Assembly: GCF_907164915.1 (NCBI RefSeq)
Contig: NC_061869.1
Span: forward strand, 14,096,221 to 14,160,220
Reading direction: 5' to 3'
Length of the DNA stretch: 64,000 nt
Source of the DNA: Impatiens glandulifera
Lineage: Eukaryota; Streptophyta; Magnoliopsida; Ericales; Balsaminaceae
Below are positions 34,007 through 46,009 of the stretch, piece after piece; positions within the stretch are counted from its first letter, which is position 1; each line of letters begins with the position of its first letter. The position numbers and the translations under genes are program-made. The notes below the pieces were generated by a model. That model was not told the DNA's origin. It searched no databases and worked only from the letters and a program-made list of their open reading frames with translations.

Positions 34007-34575
34007 ATGGCAGATCAAGATGTGGACTCTACTTAAACAACAAGGTTTATGTGGTCGCAGAAGTTGTTAGCAGAAGTATAAATAATCGTTGATATGACCG
34101 TTCTAGAGGAGAATGCACAATCAGTAATTATGTTGTGTCTTGCAGACAATGTGGCAGAGCAAGATACGGCTTCTACTAAAACATCATGACTTATAAGAGT
34201 CGGTGAAGTTGTTGGTATAAGAAGAAATAACCGTTGAGATGGTCATTCTAGAAGATAATACACACTTAACCATTATATTGTGTCTTGTAGATGATGTGGC
34301 AAATCAAGATGGAGACCCTACTAAAACAATCAAGCTTATGAGGGCCAATGAAGTTGTCAATATTAACCGCTGAGATGGTTAGTCTGGATAGAAGGCACAT
34401 TCAACAATTATATTGTGTCTTGCAATTGACGGGACAGATAAAGATGCAGAGTCTACTGAAACAACATGGCTTATGGGGGACTTTGAATTTGTCAATAGGA
34501 GCATAAATAACTGATGAGATGACCATCCTAGAGGAGAAATCACATTCAATAATTATATCATGTCTTATAAATGAT
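34007..34575 (+). repeat. Fourfold tandem copy of a gag N-terminal segment
   Basis: Four copies of a unit of about 125-155 bp follow each other, starting near 34007, 34150, 34305 and 34428. Each encodes a decayed version of W(Q)IKM..LLKQ(Q)G...(D)M(T)(V)LEE..A.S.I.LCLAD. A normal Copia gag has this segment once, so it was amplified within the element. Stops interrupt every copy. Confidence 0.7.
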
Positions 34576-34899
34576 GGCATCATTGAGGTGTCAAAGGACG
34601 AGAAGATCGTTGTGTATATTTAAAGTTAGAGAGCCTCTACATGACGAGTTCGGTCACCAACAAGTTTCTTCTGAAGCAATGTTTTTTCATCCAACAAATG
34701 TAAAAGATATAGTAAGTATGGAAGACGTTAGGTCTTCCCTTGATTCGAGGGATCTGTGCCATAAGACAGTTGGTACAATTATCGGCAGTCAAGTCTCGGG
34801 TTATTTACTAGCGAATGTAATGGACGAGGGAAAGAGAATAAGTACAATAAGTCGTCTACTTTAAAGGATCTTAAACCAGAGATGTTTGTAATTACAGTA

Positions 34900-36200
34900 A
34901 AAAGTTTTGTTCGTCTAAGTTTGATCAGTTTTGTAAGGATTGCTCGTCATCACATAGTGAGGCATACGCCACAATAAAATGGTGTAGCTGAGAAAATGAA
35001 TTAATAATTATTGGAGAGAGCGAGGTGCATGTTCTCTATTGTAAACTCAATTAAAGGTTTGGGGTAGCGTTAGTGACTTCAACATGCTATTTGATGGGCC
35101 TCACACCGGGATTAACTGCAAAACACATAACGAGGTGTGGTCTTGCAAGTTTACAGATTACTCATGTCTGTATATTTTTTGGTTGCATGGTTTATTATCA
35201 AGTATATAAGGGTAAATTAGAATTAATGAGAAGAATGGAGTATTTGTGGGTTATAGAGATGGTGTCAATGGATGCATAGTGTGGTCTTCATCCCAAGAAG
35301 AGTATTATGAGTAGAATCATCATATTTGATGAGAGTTCTGCATTTAACTCTACTGTGAGGTTTGTAAAAAAAGTAAGAGTGTTGATAAACAGATAAAGTT
35401 TATATTTCTCTACAAGAAAAGGAACAACACCATGTTAAGGAGTATAGTTGAATGTCAAACAAGGAGGATTGGAGTTAAACCACCTTAGAGATACGATTAT
35501 GAGGATATAGTTGGTTAAGTACTACAAGTTGTTGAGGAGAATGTGGATACGTCATAACCATCAACGTATACACATAAATTGTATTTAATTCTGAAGCTAC
35601 AAAGTGGTTTACATCAATAGAAAATAAGATTAAATCACTTCACAATAATCATATGTAGGAGTTAGTCTCATTACGTGTAGGAAAAAATGTTATTACTTGT
35701 AAATAATTTTTTTAAGAAAAATGAAGGAATATCAATTGTTAAGGGAGTCAAGTTTAAGGCTTGAATTATTGCAAGGAGTTTTAATTAGAAATAGTGAGTA
35801 AACTATAACGAAATATTCTCTTTGGTGATGAAACATACTTCTATTAGGGTGTTGCTAGTAATAGTGACACATTAAGATTTGGAGCTCGAACAACTTGATG
35901 TAAAAACAACTTTTCTCCAAGGAGAGTTAAGAAAGGAGATATACATTACTCACTTAGATGGTTTCCAAGATCTAAAAAGGAAAAACAGGTTTGCAAGTTG
36001 AAGAAGTCTTTGTACGGTTTAAGTAGTATAAGAGATTTAACAGTTTTATAATTGATCTTAGATAAAACATGAGTGCATATAATTTTTGTGTGTACAACAA
36101 GTTGAAGGATGAGTCATTCATCTACCTAGTCTTGTATGTAAGTAGATGACATTATAGTAATAACAAAGAGTAGTTTTATGATTAGTCTTATCTAGAACAG
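34900..36200 (+). pseudogene. Old Copia integrase and RT remnants (left of the nested element)
   Basis: Decayed integrase end (FDQFCKDCSSSHSEAYATIKW near 34915-34985, then MLYC-like and TSTCYLM) is followed by RT pieces (QLDVKTTFLQGELRKEIYIT near 35890-35950; a Leu-Lys-Ser-Leu-Tyr-Gly-like stretch near 36000). Many stops and frameshifts are present. The RT continues after the nested insertion at 41010 with LVLYVNDI, where YVDDM is expected. Confidence 0.75.
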
Positions 36201-36639
36201 GAGTGCATATGATTATTATGTGTTAGGATTTGTATCTCCCAAATCCGACCAGCTTGAAACAATCTGTAAAAAACACAAGAACACACAGATTTATAGTGGT
36301 TCACTCAAATTGAGCTACATCCACTTCAGCCACCACCAGATTTCACTATGAAGAAGAAGAAGGAATACATAGTTTTTTGCCTCACACTTTATCTCTCTAG
36401 AATTCTGTCTCTACAATGTAAACCCTTAATAATTACATATTTATAGGGTAAAGATTCAGGTAATAAACCTAAATAACTTTGGTTAGGCCCAAGCCCAAAA
36501 CCAAAAAAAAGATAAACCCAATAAACTCTAATTAACAATGAAGAGTTTATTATAAGTGTAGGCTCCATAACTCAACAATCTCCCACTTGGAGACTAACTT
36601 CATCATCTCTCGATCGGTAGTGGCTTTCCATTCGGTTTC

Positions 36640-39600
36640 TTAACGAAGAAGACCAACTGAAGTTGCACACAACTTTAGTTTCTCATTTGTCACAGTTTTC
36701 GTCAACATATCAGCTGGATTCTCACTCCCAAGAATCTTCTCAAGAGCTAATACTCCATCTTCTAAAGCTGACCGGATGAAATGATAACGAACCTGTATAT
36801 GCTTCGTCCTGCCATGATAAACAAGATTCTTTGCCAAATGAATGACACTCTAACTGTCGCATCGCAACACACTTCCCTCGTAGTCTTGACCTAATTCTCG
36901 CAAAAAAGGTTGTAACCACATCATCTCCTTAGCAGTTTCTGTCACAGCAACATACTCTGCCTCACAACTAGAAAGAGCAACAATCTTCTGCAATTTTGAA
37001 ACCCAACTGATTGCAGTACCTCCCAGAGTATAAATGTACCCTGTTGTGCTCTTCCTACTATCAACATCACCACCATTGTCAGCATCAACATATCCTTCCA
37101 AACCCATATTAGACTTTCGAAAACACAAAGCAAGACCCGTACTTCCTCTTAAGTATCGTAGTATCCACTTTACTGCTTCCCAATGTTGTCTACCCGGATT
37201 GCTCATGAATCTGCTAACAACTCCCACTGCATGTGCTATGTCTGGTTTTGTGCAAACCATCGCATACATAATACAACCAATGCCAGAGGCATACGGAACA
37301 GTTGCCATGTAATTTTTCTCCTCCTCTGTTGAAGGCGACTGATCTTTAGATAGTCTGAAGTGACTAGCTAAGGGGGTAGTAACTGCTTTTGCATCATACA
37401 AGTTGAACCTGCTAAGAACTTTCTTCACATATTCTTCTTGTAAAAGCTTGAGAACTTTTCATCCCTGAAAATTCTCATCCCAAGGATTTGTTTTGCAGCA
37501 CCCAAATCCTTCATTGCAAACTTTTCAGACAACTCTTTCTTAAGCTTGTTAATCTCATACAAGCTTGCTCCAGCAATCAACATGTCATCAACGTAGAGAA
37601 GAAGAATAATGTACGATTTATCAAACCTCTTGATATAGCAGCAATGATCAGCTTCACACCTCAAAAAATTGTTACTTTTCATGAAGCTTTCAAATTTCTT
37701 GTACCATTGCCTTGGAGCCTGTTTCAAACCATACAGACTCTTCTGAAGCTTACACACAAGCTCATCTTTTCCTTTGATTTCAAATCCTTCTGGTTGTCGC
37801 ATATAAATTTCTTCATCTAGATCACCATGAAGAAAAGCCGTTTTGACATCAATTTGTTGAAGATGAAGGTCTTCTTTCACAACCAAACTCAGAATAGTTC
37901 TAATTGTCATCAATTTAACTACTGGAGATAAGATTTCATTGTAGTCAATACCTTCTTTCTGTTGAAATCCTTTCACAACCAACCTTGCCTTGTACCTCAT
38001 GGTTTTATCATGTTCTTCTTTAATCCTGAAGATCCATTTGTTGTGAAGTGCTTTCTTTCCCTTTGGTAGCTCAGTGAGCTCCCAAGTCTGATTCAACATC
38101 AAAGAGTCCATCTCATCTTTCATCGCAGACTCCCACTTAACCGATTCATCAGATTGTATTCCTTCCTCATAGCATTCAGGTTCACCTCTATCTGTCAACA
38201 AGATATAGTTTAGAGATGGAGACCACCTCTCAACTGGTTTTCGATTCCTTGATGATCTTCTCAACTGTATAATCGGTGTTTGCTGATTTACCTCTGGGGC
38301 CACGTTCTCAACGATTTCATCTTCAACAACACATTGTTCTTCTTCGACAACCGGTATATATTCAGCTGAAAATTATCTCAAATTGACTGTACCAGTCTCT
38401 TCCAACTTGGAATCACCACCTGATGTCTTCCCAACACAATCTTTGTAGAGAACCTGTTCATTGAAGATAATATTTCTGCTACGAATGATCTTCCGATTTT
38501 GATTATCCTAGAAACGATAACCAAACTCGATATCACCATAACCAATGAAAAAACATTTATTAGACTTTGGATCAAGCTTGCTCCTATCACATTCATTAAT
38601 ATGAACATATGATAAACATCCAAACACTTTCAAATAAGAAAGGTTTACCTTTTTATTGCTCCAAGCTTCTTCAGGAATTCTGAATTCAAGAGGAACAGAG
38701 GGTCTCATGTTTATCAAATAGGCAGTAGTATTAATAGCTTCTGCCCAGAAAGTTTTAGGCAGCCCTGCATGCAATCTCATGCTTCTAGCACACTCGTTCA
38801 ATGTTCGATTCATTCTTTCAGCTACTCCATTCTCTTGAGGCGTTTGGGGAACAGTCATCACCATACTGATCCCATTCTCAGCACAATACTCTTTGAAATC
38901 TTAATTGATATATTCACCTCCGTTGTCGGATCTCAAGCACTTAACTTTCTAATTTGTTTCATTTTCAACCAAAGCCTTCCACTTCTTGAAAATAGCAAAT
39001 ACTTCAGACTTGTGCTTCATAAAGTAAACCCATACTTTTCTTGTTGAATCATCTATAAAAGTCACATAGTAGTATGATCTGCCAATAGAAGAAACAGGTG
39101 CAGGTCCCCACACATCAGTGTGTACCAACTCTAGTCTTTCTTTCTTGAGCTCCTTCCTAGTTTTTAAGAAACTCACCCGTTTTTGTTTTCCAAGAATGCA
39201 GGTTTCACATAACTGATGTTCAACAGACTTCAGTTCTGGAATCTGCCCATTCTTCAAAAGAATTTTCATCACTTTTTCGCTCATATGGCCCAACTTGCAA
39301 TGTCACAGCTCACTGTTCTTCGACTCATCAACTACAGCAACAACTGATTCTCTGCAAGTTGAAGTCGTATATAACGTTCCAGTTTTGTGACCTCGAGCAA
39401 CAACTATTGCTCCTTTAGTCACCTTCCACGCACCATTTCCACAACTGAAATTGTGACCTTCTTCATCAAGTTGTGTAACAGAGATCAAATTGCACATTAA
39501 ACCTGGAATGTGTCTCACCTTATTAATCTTCCAAACAGAACCATTTGCCATCTTCAATTTGATGTCACCAATGCCAACAATATCCAGTGGCTCACCATCT

Positions 39601-39830
39601 GCGAGATAAACTTTCCCACAGTTTTCAGCCACATAATTCTCCATTATTTCTTTGTGAGCAGTGGTGTGGAAAGACGTTCCTGAGTCAAAACCCATGAATC
39701 TATCGGGCTATCAACAGACAGAAGTAACGCATCAGTGACAGATTCTGTAACAACGTTGGCTGCATCATTTTTATCATCACCGTTTTTCTTCGGTGCTTTG
39801 CAGTTCCTCTTCAGATGACCCTGTTTACCA
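36640..39830 (-). pseudogene. Nested Copia Pol: protease, integrase, RT, RNase H in pieces
   Basis: Open pieces in order along the minus strand are as follows. 39695-39303: protease FDSGTSFHTT and the RHIPGLMCNLISV block. 39293-38949: pre-integrase MGHMSEKVMK, HTDVWGPAPVS. 38864-38508: integrase end TPQENGVAERMNRTL. 38303-37425: RT with DVKTAFLHGDLDEEIYM and LLYVDDMLIAG. 37428-36850: RNase H with DADNGGDVDSRKSTTGY and SSCEAEYVA. 36837-36640: the C-terminus, HGRTKHIQVRYHF and ENPADMLTK. About five stops or frameshifts separate them. Catalytic motifs of RT and integrase are still readable, so loss of function is fairly recent. Confidence 0.9.
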
Positions 39831-39859
39831 CAATTCTAGCACTCAAATATCCTCTCAGA

Positions 39860-40555
39860 CTAGGACTGACTCCTCCTACTCCTTGACATAGATCTGCTCT
39901 TACTTCGGTTGAAATTTCTATCATTACCTCTGCCCCTGTTTTCCACATTCAGAGCAGAACCTTTGAACGTTTCACCAGAATCAATTTTACGAACCTCTTC
40001 AGCAAGAATACGATCTCTAACTTCAACAAATTTCAGTTTAGCAGTTCCAATTGAATTACTAATTGCTGCCCTCATAGGTTCCCAACTATTTGATAGAGAT
40101 GCTAACAAAATCAGGGCACTAACTTCATCCCCAAAATCAATCTCAACAGATAGCAATTGATTCACAATTGTATTAAATTCATTCAAATGAGTAGTGACAG
40201 AAGTACCATCAACCATTCTTAAGTAAAAGAGTCTTTTAATTAAGTGTACCTTGTTGTTAACAGATGGTTTCTCATACATATCAGAAAGAGCTTTCATCAG
40301 ACCCATGGTGGTCTTCTCCTTTGCTACATTGTGAGCAACTGTCTTGGCTAGCGTCAATCGGACAACTCCCAAAACCTGTCTATCAAGGAGTTTCCATTCA
40401 GCTTCATCCATCTTCTCTGGTTTCTCACTCAAAGGAACATGAAGCTTCTTTCCATAAAGATAATCTTCAATCTGCATTCTCCAGAAGGCATAATCTGTCC
40501 CATCAAATCTTCCAATTCCATGTCCTATACTATTCTCACTTGCCATTGTTTCCAA
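39860..40555 (-). pseudogene. Nested Copia Gag
   Basis: A 231-codon frame starts about 35 bases after the 5' LTR. It has the Copia gag capsid region (FDGTDYAFWRMQIEDYLYGK, LFYLRMVDGTSVTTHLNEFN) and ends in an Arg/Ser-rich stretch. A stop follows just before the expected zinc knuckle, and knuckle-like sequence continues beyond it near 39790-39850. The gag is therefore cut off from pol. Confidence 0.85.
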
Positions 40556-41009
40556 TGCTCAGATCTAGCCTAGCTGCTATGATACCAGTTGTTAGGATTT
40601 GTATCTCCCAAATCCGACCAGCTTGAAACAATGTTAGGATTTGTATCTCCCAAATCCGACCAGCTTGAAACAATCGGTAAAAAACACAAGATAGAAGAAC
40701 ACAAGAACACACAGATTTATAGTGGTTCACTCAAATTGAGCTACATCCACTTCAGCCACCACCAGATTTCACTATGAAGAAGAATAAGGAATACATAGTT
40801 TTTTGCCTTATACTTTATCTCTCTAGAATTCTGTCTCTACAATGTAAACCCTTAATAATTACATATTTATAGGGTAAACATTCATGTAATAAACCTAAAT
40901 AACTTTGGTCAGGCCCAAGCCCAAAACCAAAAAAAAAGATAAACCCAATAAACTCTAATTAACAATGTAGAGTTTATTATAAGTGTAGGCTCCATAACTC
41001 AACATTATG

Positions 41010-42260
41010 AATATTACAAAAAGTTGAAGGATGACTCATTCACTTACCTAGTCTTATATGTAAATGACATTTGGTAGCAGAAAAGAGTGATGCAAATGTT
41101 CAAAAAGAGTATGACTCGAGTTCCTTGCAACTCGGGTTATGTATTCATTCTTAGGGGTTCAATTGTGAGTTGGAATACGACTCTTCAATCTAATGTGATT
41201 TTGTCTACAAAGAAAGTATAGTATATGACATTGATAGAAGCTTATTAACGAGGGAATATGGTTGAAAGAACTAGTTAGGGATATGGGTCTACGATGGTAT
41301 CAGACAACTAGGGTTGCAAATGAGTTAATTAGTCGTTCGTGAGCCGTTCGATCAAAGCTTGATTTGAGATTGACTTTGACCAAGTTCGAGCCGAGCTCAA
41401 GCCGACTCATTTAATATTCAGGTTGAACTCGAGCTCATATAGTACTTGTTCGATAGTTTATCGAGTTATTTCGTGCCTAATAATATATAATATATTTATT
41501 ATTTACTTTAATATTAATATTAAAATCTAAAATCTAAAACAAATATTTTTCTTCACTCTCTTTTTCTCTTCAAAATCCATTTGACCGTTCATATTTCCTA
41601 ATACATCTTCATTAGGGAATGTCAAAAGTCAAAACATAATTCCCCATACTCTTCCTCTTCAAAACTTCTCTCACTTATTCACAAGCAGTCGCTTCATTTT
41701 TTTCCTTTTCACCATTTCCTTCACTTATTCACAAGCGGTCGTTTCATTTCTTCATGTTCGTCATTTCTCTAACTTATTCTTAAGCGGTCACTTCATTTCT
41801 TCATATTATTTCTTTCGAGAATTAGTAAACTCAAGTTACTCAACCATATATTTCTTTCGAGTTCAAGTTTGAAATTTAATTTTAATTCAAATTTTTCGAG
41901 TTGAGTCAAGCTTGTAGGTAAATAGTCGCGTCGAGTTCGAGCTCAAATATATAAACTCATTCGTGCTCGAGTTTGATCTGTGCTATTAAATACTAAACTG
42001 AGTCAATCTCAAGCTCAAACTGACTTGAGCTCAACTTGGCTCATTTGTAGTCCTACAGACAATTGTCTTCTATAATGGTCTGAGTGTTATATGTTTAGAC
42101 AAGGATTATGACTATCATGACGGACTAAACATATTGATAGGATGTATCATTTCTTGAGGAGTGAGAAGAGGATAAACATGAAGAAAGTAAGAACTTTTAA
42201 CAATCATGTTGATATGTTCACCAAGCCGGTTTGACTTGCTTAACATCCAAAAATGTTAAG
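41010..42260 (+). pseudogene. Old Copia RT end and RNase H remnants (right of the nested element)
   Basis: The RT segment KLKDDSFTYLVLYVNDI lies at about 41025-41080. After the MITE, 42056-42240 shows an RNase H C-terminus: RTKHIDRMYHFLRSEKR and NNHVDMFTKPV, matching the usual RTKHIDVRYHFIR...NPADMLTKPV. Stops are frequent. Confidence 0.75.
41309..42055. mobile_element. hAT-type MITE
   Basis: The ends TAGGGTTGCAAATGAG and CTCATTTGTAGTCCTA are imperfect inverted repeats. The flanks CAGACAAC (41301-41308) and CAGACAAT (42056-42063) form an 8-bp duplication with one mismatch. Subterminal GAGCTCAAGC-type repeats are mirrored on both sides. No coding capacity. It sits inside the old Copia. Confidence 0.85.
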
Positions 42261-42939
42261 TTGCCCTAAAGGTAACTCTAGAAGAGAGAGATACAAGATA
42301 GAACATCTGACCATCTACGCATTGACTAATGCATATGGGGCATTTGACATTGACTAATTCATCTGGTCTATTTTGACATTGAGTAATACATTTGGCCATC
42401 TAGGTAATTTGATAATTGACATTCGGGTCATCTGAGCATTAACTATTGCATTTGGATATCTAGGAGAATTCAAGTAAATATGGAGATTTGTTGAGTAAAC
42501 ATGGATATTTGAGTTTCTTAATGGGTCGACCAAATTATATATTTGATAGAATTATATATATATTAGGATTTTATATTTAATATGATCATATATATTAGGA
42601 TTTTATGTTTGTTAGGATTCTGTGTAACTGTTGGGGCTTATTTATATTTAAATGTGCAACTATGCACTTTAGAAAGTTGATTTTTTTCCTTGAGAGAATC
42701 ATTTCCAGTCTCAGTTCTGTATCTATTAAGGTTTTAAGAGACCGAGTATTATATAAATTAGTGTCATAAACTTATACTATCATGACGTAATATACGTTCT
42801 CATCTCATCAATAATATTATCTTCTAATAGACGTAGCCAAATTTTATCTTGATGAATCACGTTAAATATGTGTTTTTTCTTTATTATTTACGTCTTATTT
42901 CACCTTCTGTTTTAACAAATAGCATTATGGATGATATAC

Positions 42940-43330
42940 ATCGGACGACTACGATCATTGAAGGTTCGACAATTTCTCTCCAACCAGATAGTCCATTAGA
43001 AAATAATTAGGATGGTAACCTGAATATGTAAGTCTAACTTTAGATAATAGTCAACCATCAACAATGTAAAAGTAAGTGAGTTGTAATTCAACTTTTTCGT
43101 GACACATACGACACTGATTTACCCTAATACAACCTTATTTGATGCGCATATCATCCGTAAAAACTCCACCGTAAATAACGCTCTATCTAAAAACAAGATT
43201 TTGAATCTTTGACTCCTAAAACTTCTTCCGACAAAATTCAAATGGAATCATCTTAACGAATAAAGTGTAACATTGTCCCACATTGAAACTATCAATGTCT
43301 TAACAACGCATAATGTTTTGTTTAAACGGG
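42940..43330 (-). pseudogene. Possible LINE zinc-region fragment
   Basis: On the minus strand a decayed frame reads FLDRALFTVEFLRMI and then CRMCHEKVELQLTYF. This fits the zf-RVT pattern of plant LINE ORF2 C-termini (C..C....E..HL). No RT is attached. The identification is tentative. Confidence 0.4.
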
Positions 43331-43569
43331 GACTCATATTTGCGTCCTACCAAAAGTAAAACTTTATGGGAAAATAATCTCACTATTGTTAAATTTTTTC
43401 TTTATATAATTCGACTAGTAAAACTATATAACAAACATGTCATTAACTATATATATATATATATAATCAAAATTATTATTCACATTCAAAAATTTAAAAA
43501 CAATGAATTAATTGAAAATATTTTATTATATTTTAATTATTTATAAAACAATAATTAAATTAAAATAGT

Positions 43570-43993
43570 AAATATATATTATTGAGATGGTTTCATAATT
43601 TAATTTATGGTATAGTGGCTTGGAAGTTGACTTGGAGCTGCTTCTCTCTAGTGATTGAGAAGACCATTCATGACAACTGCCATATTTGACTTGGATTTAA
43701 AAATCTTACATGTTATCTCACGTATGTTTTTTGAATTTTTATGAATTTTGTTTAAAAGAAAATTATTATTTAAAAAAATTATTAAAATATATTTTTATAC
43801 TTAAAATTAATGTTTAATATAATTTAAATAAAAATATTTTAATAGTTTAGATAAATTAAATAATTTAATAGCTAGGATAATATTATAAAAATAGAGTTTA
43901 AAAAAAACTTTAAAAACCAAGATCAAGAATGCCAATTTGTAAATTATTTAAAAAAAAATATTGGGATGATTTGTTTTTATAAAACAAACATAG

Positions 43994-44091
<98 letters not shown>

Positions 44092-45120
44092 GTTTAAAAT
44101 GTGTAGAAAATATTTGAATTTTTTATTAATAAATTAGTGATATAAGGAATGAGAGCATAAATAAAATAACATTCAACTCTTTTTTTTAAATCTCAACAAA
44201 GAAACGAACAAAATAACTGTCTTTTTACTAAGCAAACCAAGTTATTCTTGTTTGATTTGTATTTTTAAGTTAAAAACTTAAAAAATATTTCAATCTATTA
44301 GAGCTCCTTTGTTGTACATATTTTAGATTTTTTATTATTTGGTTTTAAGATAAAGCTTTTATATATATATATTTCAAAATTTCTTGTACACTAAATTAAT
44401 CTAAATATTTTGTAAAGGATAAAACTATTTATTTTATCTTTAATTTATAGGAATATTGCAAAAAAAAAAAAAGGTGAAAACCCATAAAAAAAAAAGAGTT
44501 CTTTAAAAGTTCCAACAAGATTTATCATAAATTATATATGTAAAACTTAAAAAACATCAAAATTTAACATGCAATCGTCATAGATAAAAAAAATACATAA
44601 AATATAGGCAACTAACATCTGAAATTATTTTAAAACTAACTTAAGATAAATATGCATGTTAAATTTCTGTAAATATCTTAAATAACAACACTAACTATAT
44701 AAAATAATTAATTTTAATGTGAATTTTACTCCAAATTAGGTCAATGCCAACTATCCGGTTATTTACTCCAAAATGATGTCCTCCACAATCATGTTTTTCA
44801 TTTTCATTTATACCATTTTATTTGGGATCAAATTTGTGAGCTTTTTCATCTTTTATGACTATTCTAACTTCTTCCGTATTTAATAATTTTTCAAGGACGT
44901 AATATAGAAAATTTGGAAGCCTAGTTAACTCCATAATAATCTAACAACATTAACATAACCTATATATAGAATAAAAATTAATAACAAAAATAACCTCCAA
45001 AATGTAGGAAATTAAAAACAAGCAAATTACAATGTAATTGACGTTGACATTTGCGATACCCCGAGTAATCATCGAGTTAATATTGGAAAGAGATACAAAG
45101 AAATGATAAAACATCAATTA
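43570..45120. other. AT-rich DNA of duplication copy B, with long (TA)n tract
   Basis: Collinear with 9740-11340. A (TA)n tract of nearly 90 bp lies at about 43999-44087. No gene was seen. Confidence 0.55.
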
Positions 45121-45129
45121 TATATTATA

Positions 45130-45850
45130 GAGTACAAATAATATTTTGAAATTTTAATATTTATAAAAGTCTAGCTTATTTGGTATATATTATTTTTTTC
45201 TTGAAAATTAAAATGAAACATCTAATTGATCAAAATTGTTTTTCTTTAACATTAAAAAAAAAATCACCACTCCTTATCTTAAAATATCTCATCTACAATC
45301 AAATCATTCATACCAAATAAAAAGAAAAGTATTTTCATTTTTATTATAACAATTTTTTAAAATAATTGTAATAATAATTATAACAAAATAATAATTTTTA
45401 AATAAGCTCAATATCAAAAGTCTCATTACATGAAATTAATAAAATATATGTTAAAGTAGCTTTGACAATATCATAATAAGATCAAATTAGAAAATTCATT
45501 GCATGTGGTAAAGTCGCAATATTTAGCAGAAAATCTGGAAGAATATCAAGTTAGAGATATAAAGGATCAAATTTGAATGTTATTTAAGAGTTGACTCTTG
45601 ACTAAAACTGATAAAGTAAACCAGCAAAAATTTGCTAAACATAATCGAATTGGTTTAAAGTCAACTCTTACAATTGTTCCATGCATGTGGTGGAGCAACG
45701 GAATAATTCCTATTTTGAAAGTGATCAATCTAACCCACTTCATTATGTTAAGTTGATTTTGATATTAAAATTTGAGTCAACCATATAAGAGAAAAAACTT
45801 TTAAATTAGTTAATTTTAAAATTTGTAGGAGTTTTTTTAATTATTTCGAT
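45130..45850. other. AT-rich intergenic DNA, nothing recognised
   Basis: No coding frame, terminal repeat or RNA gene was found. It lies between duplicate DNA and the 3' end of the LINE. Confidence 0.4.
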
Positions 45851-46009
45851 CTTTTTTGGGGTTTTAGTGACATTACATTAGAAAAAACTCAAAAGAGGAA
45901 AAAAATACAAAAAATTAATATCAGATCTAGACAATTTTTAAATTTGACAGTGAAACAAGAATTGAATTACAGACATCAACAATAACAATTAATTAGCGCC
46001 TATAATGTT

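Larger units (their letters stand above)
36221..41004 (-). mobile_element. Nested Ty1/Copia (TNT1-like), nearly complete but with stops
   Basis: The LTRs are 36221-36577 (357 bp, the element's 3' LTR) and 40590-41004 (415 bp, its 5' LTR), both TGTTAGGATT...ACTCAACA. The target duplication TTATG is perfect (36216-36220 and 41005-41009). The minus strand has the primer site TGGTATCATAGC just inside the right LTR and a purine tract just inside the left. The right LTR is longer because it holds an extra tandem copy of its first 43 bases and a short second duplication. All Copia domains are present but interrupted. Confidence 0.93.
33575..42917 (+). mobile_element. Old, decayed Ty1/Copia element with nested insertions
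   Basis: The left LTR (about 33575-33905) and right LTR (42489-42917) share order and many words (GTAACT.GTGGGCT, GCACTTTAGAAA, TAAAAGATCGAGTGTTATATAA, GACGTAGTCAAATTTTAT) but are strongly diverged. A worn primer site, TGGTGTTAGAGCT (about 33905), follows the left LTR, and a TGGAGATT polypurine tract precedes the right one. Between them are gag, integrase, RT and RNase H remnants full of stops. A second Copia (36221-41004) sits in its RT region and a hAT MITE (41309-42055) lies just upstream of the RNase H remnant. The left LTR appears shortened at its outer edge, so its start is approximate. Confidence 0.8.

Noticed and set aside
36216..41009. Active autonomous Copia
   Set aside because: Multiple stops and frameshifts divide gag, protease, integrase, RT and RNase H, and the LTRs differ in length.
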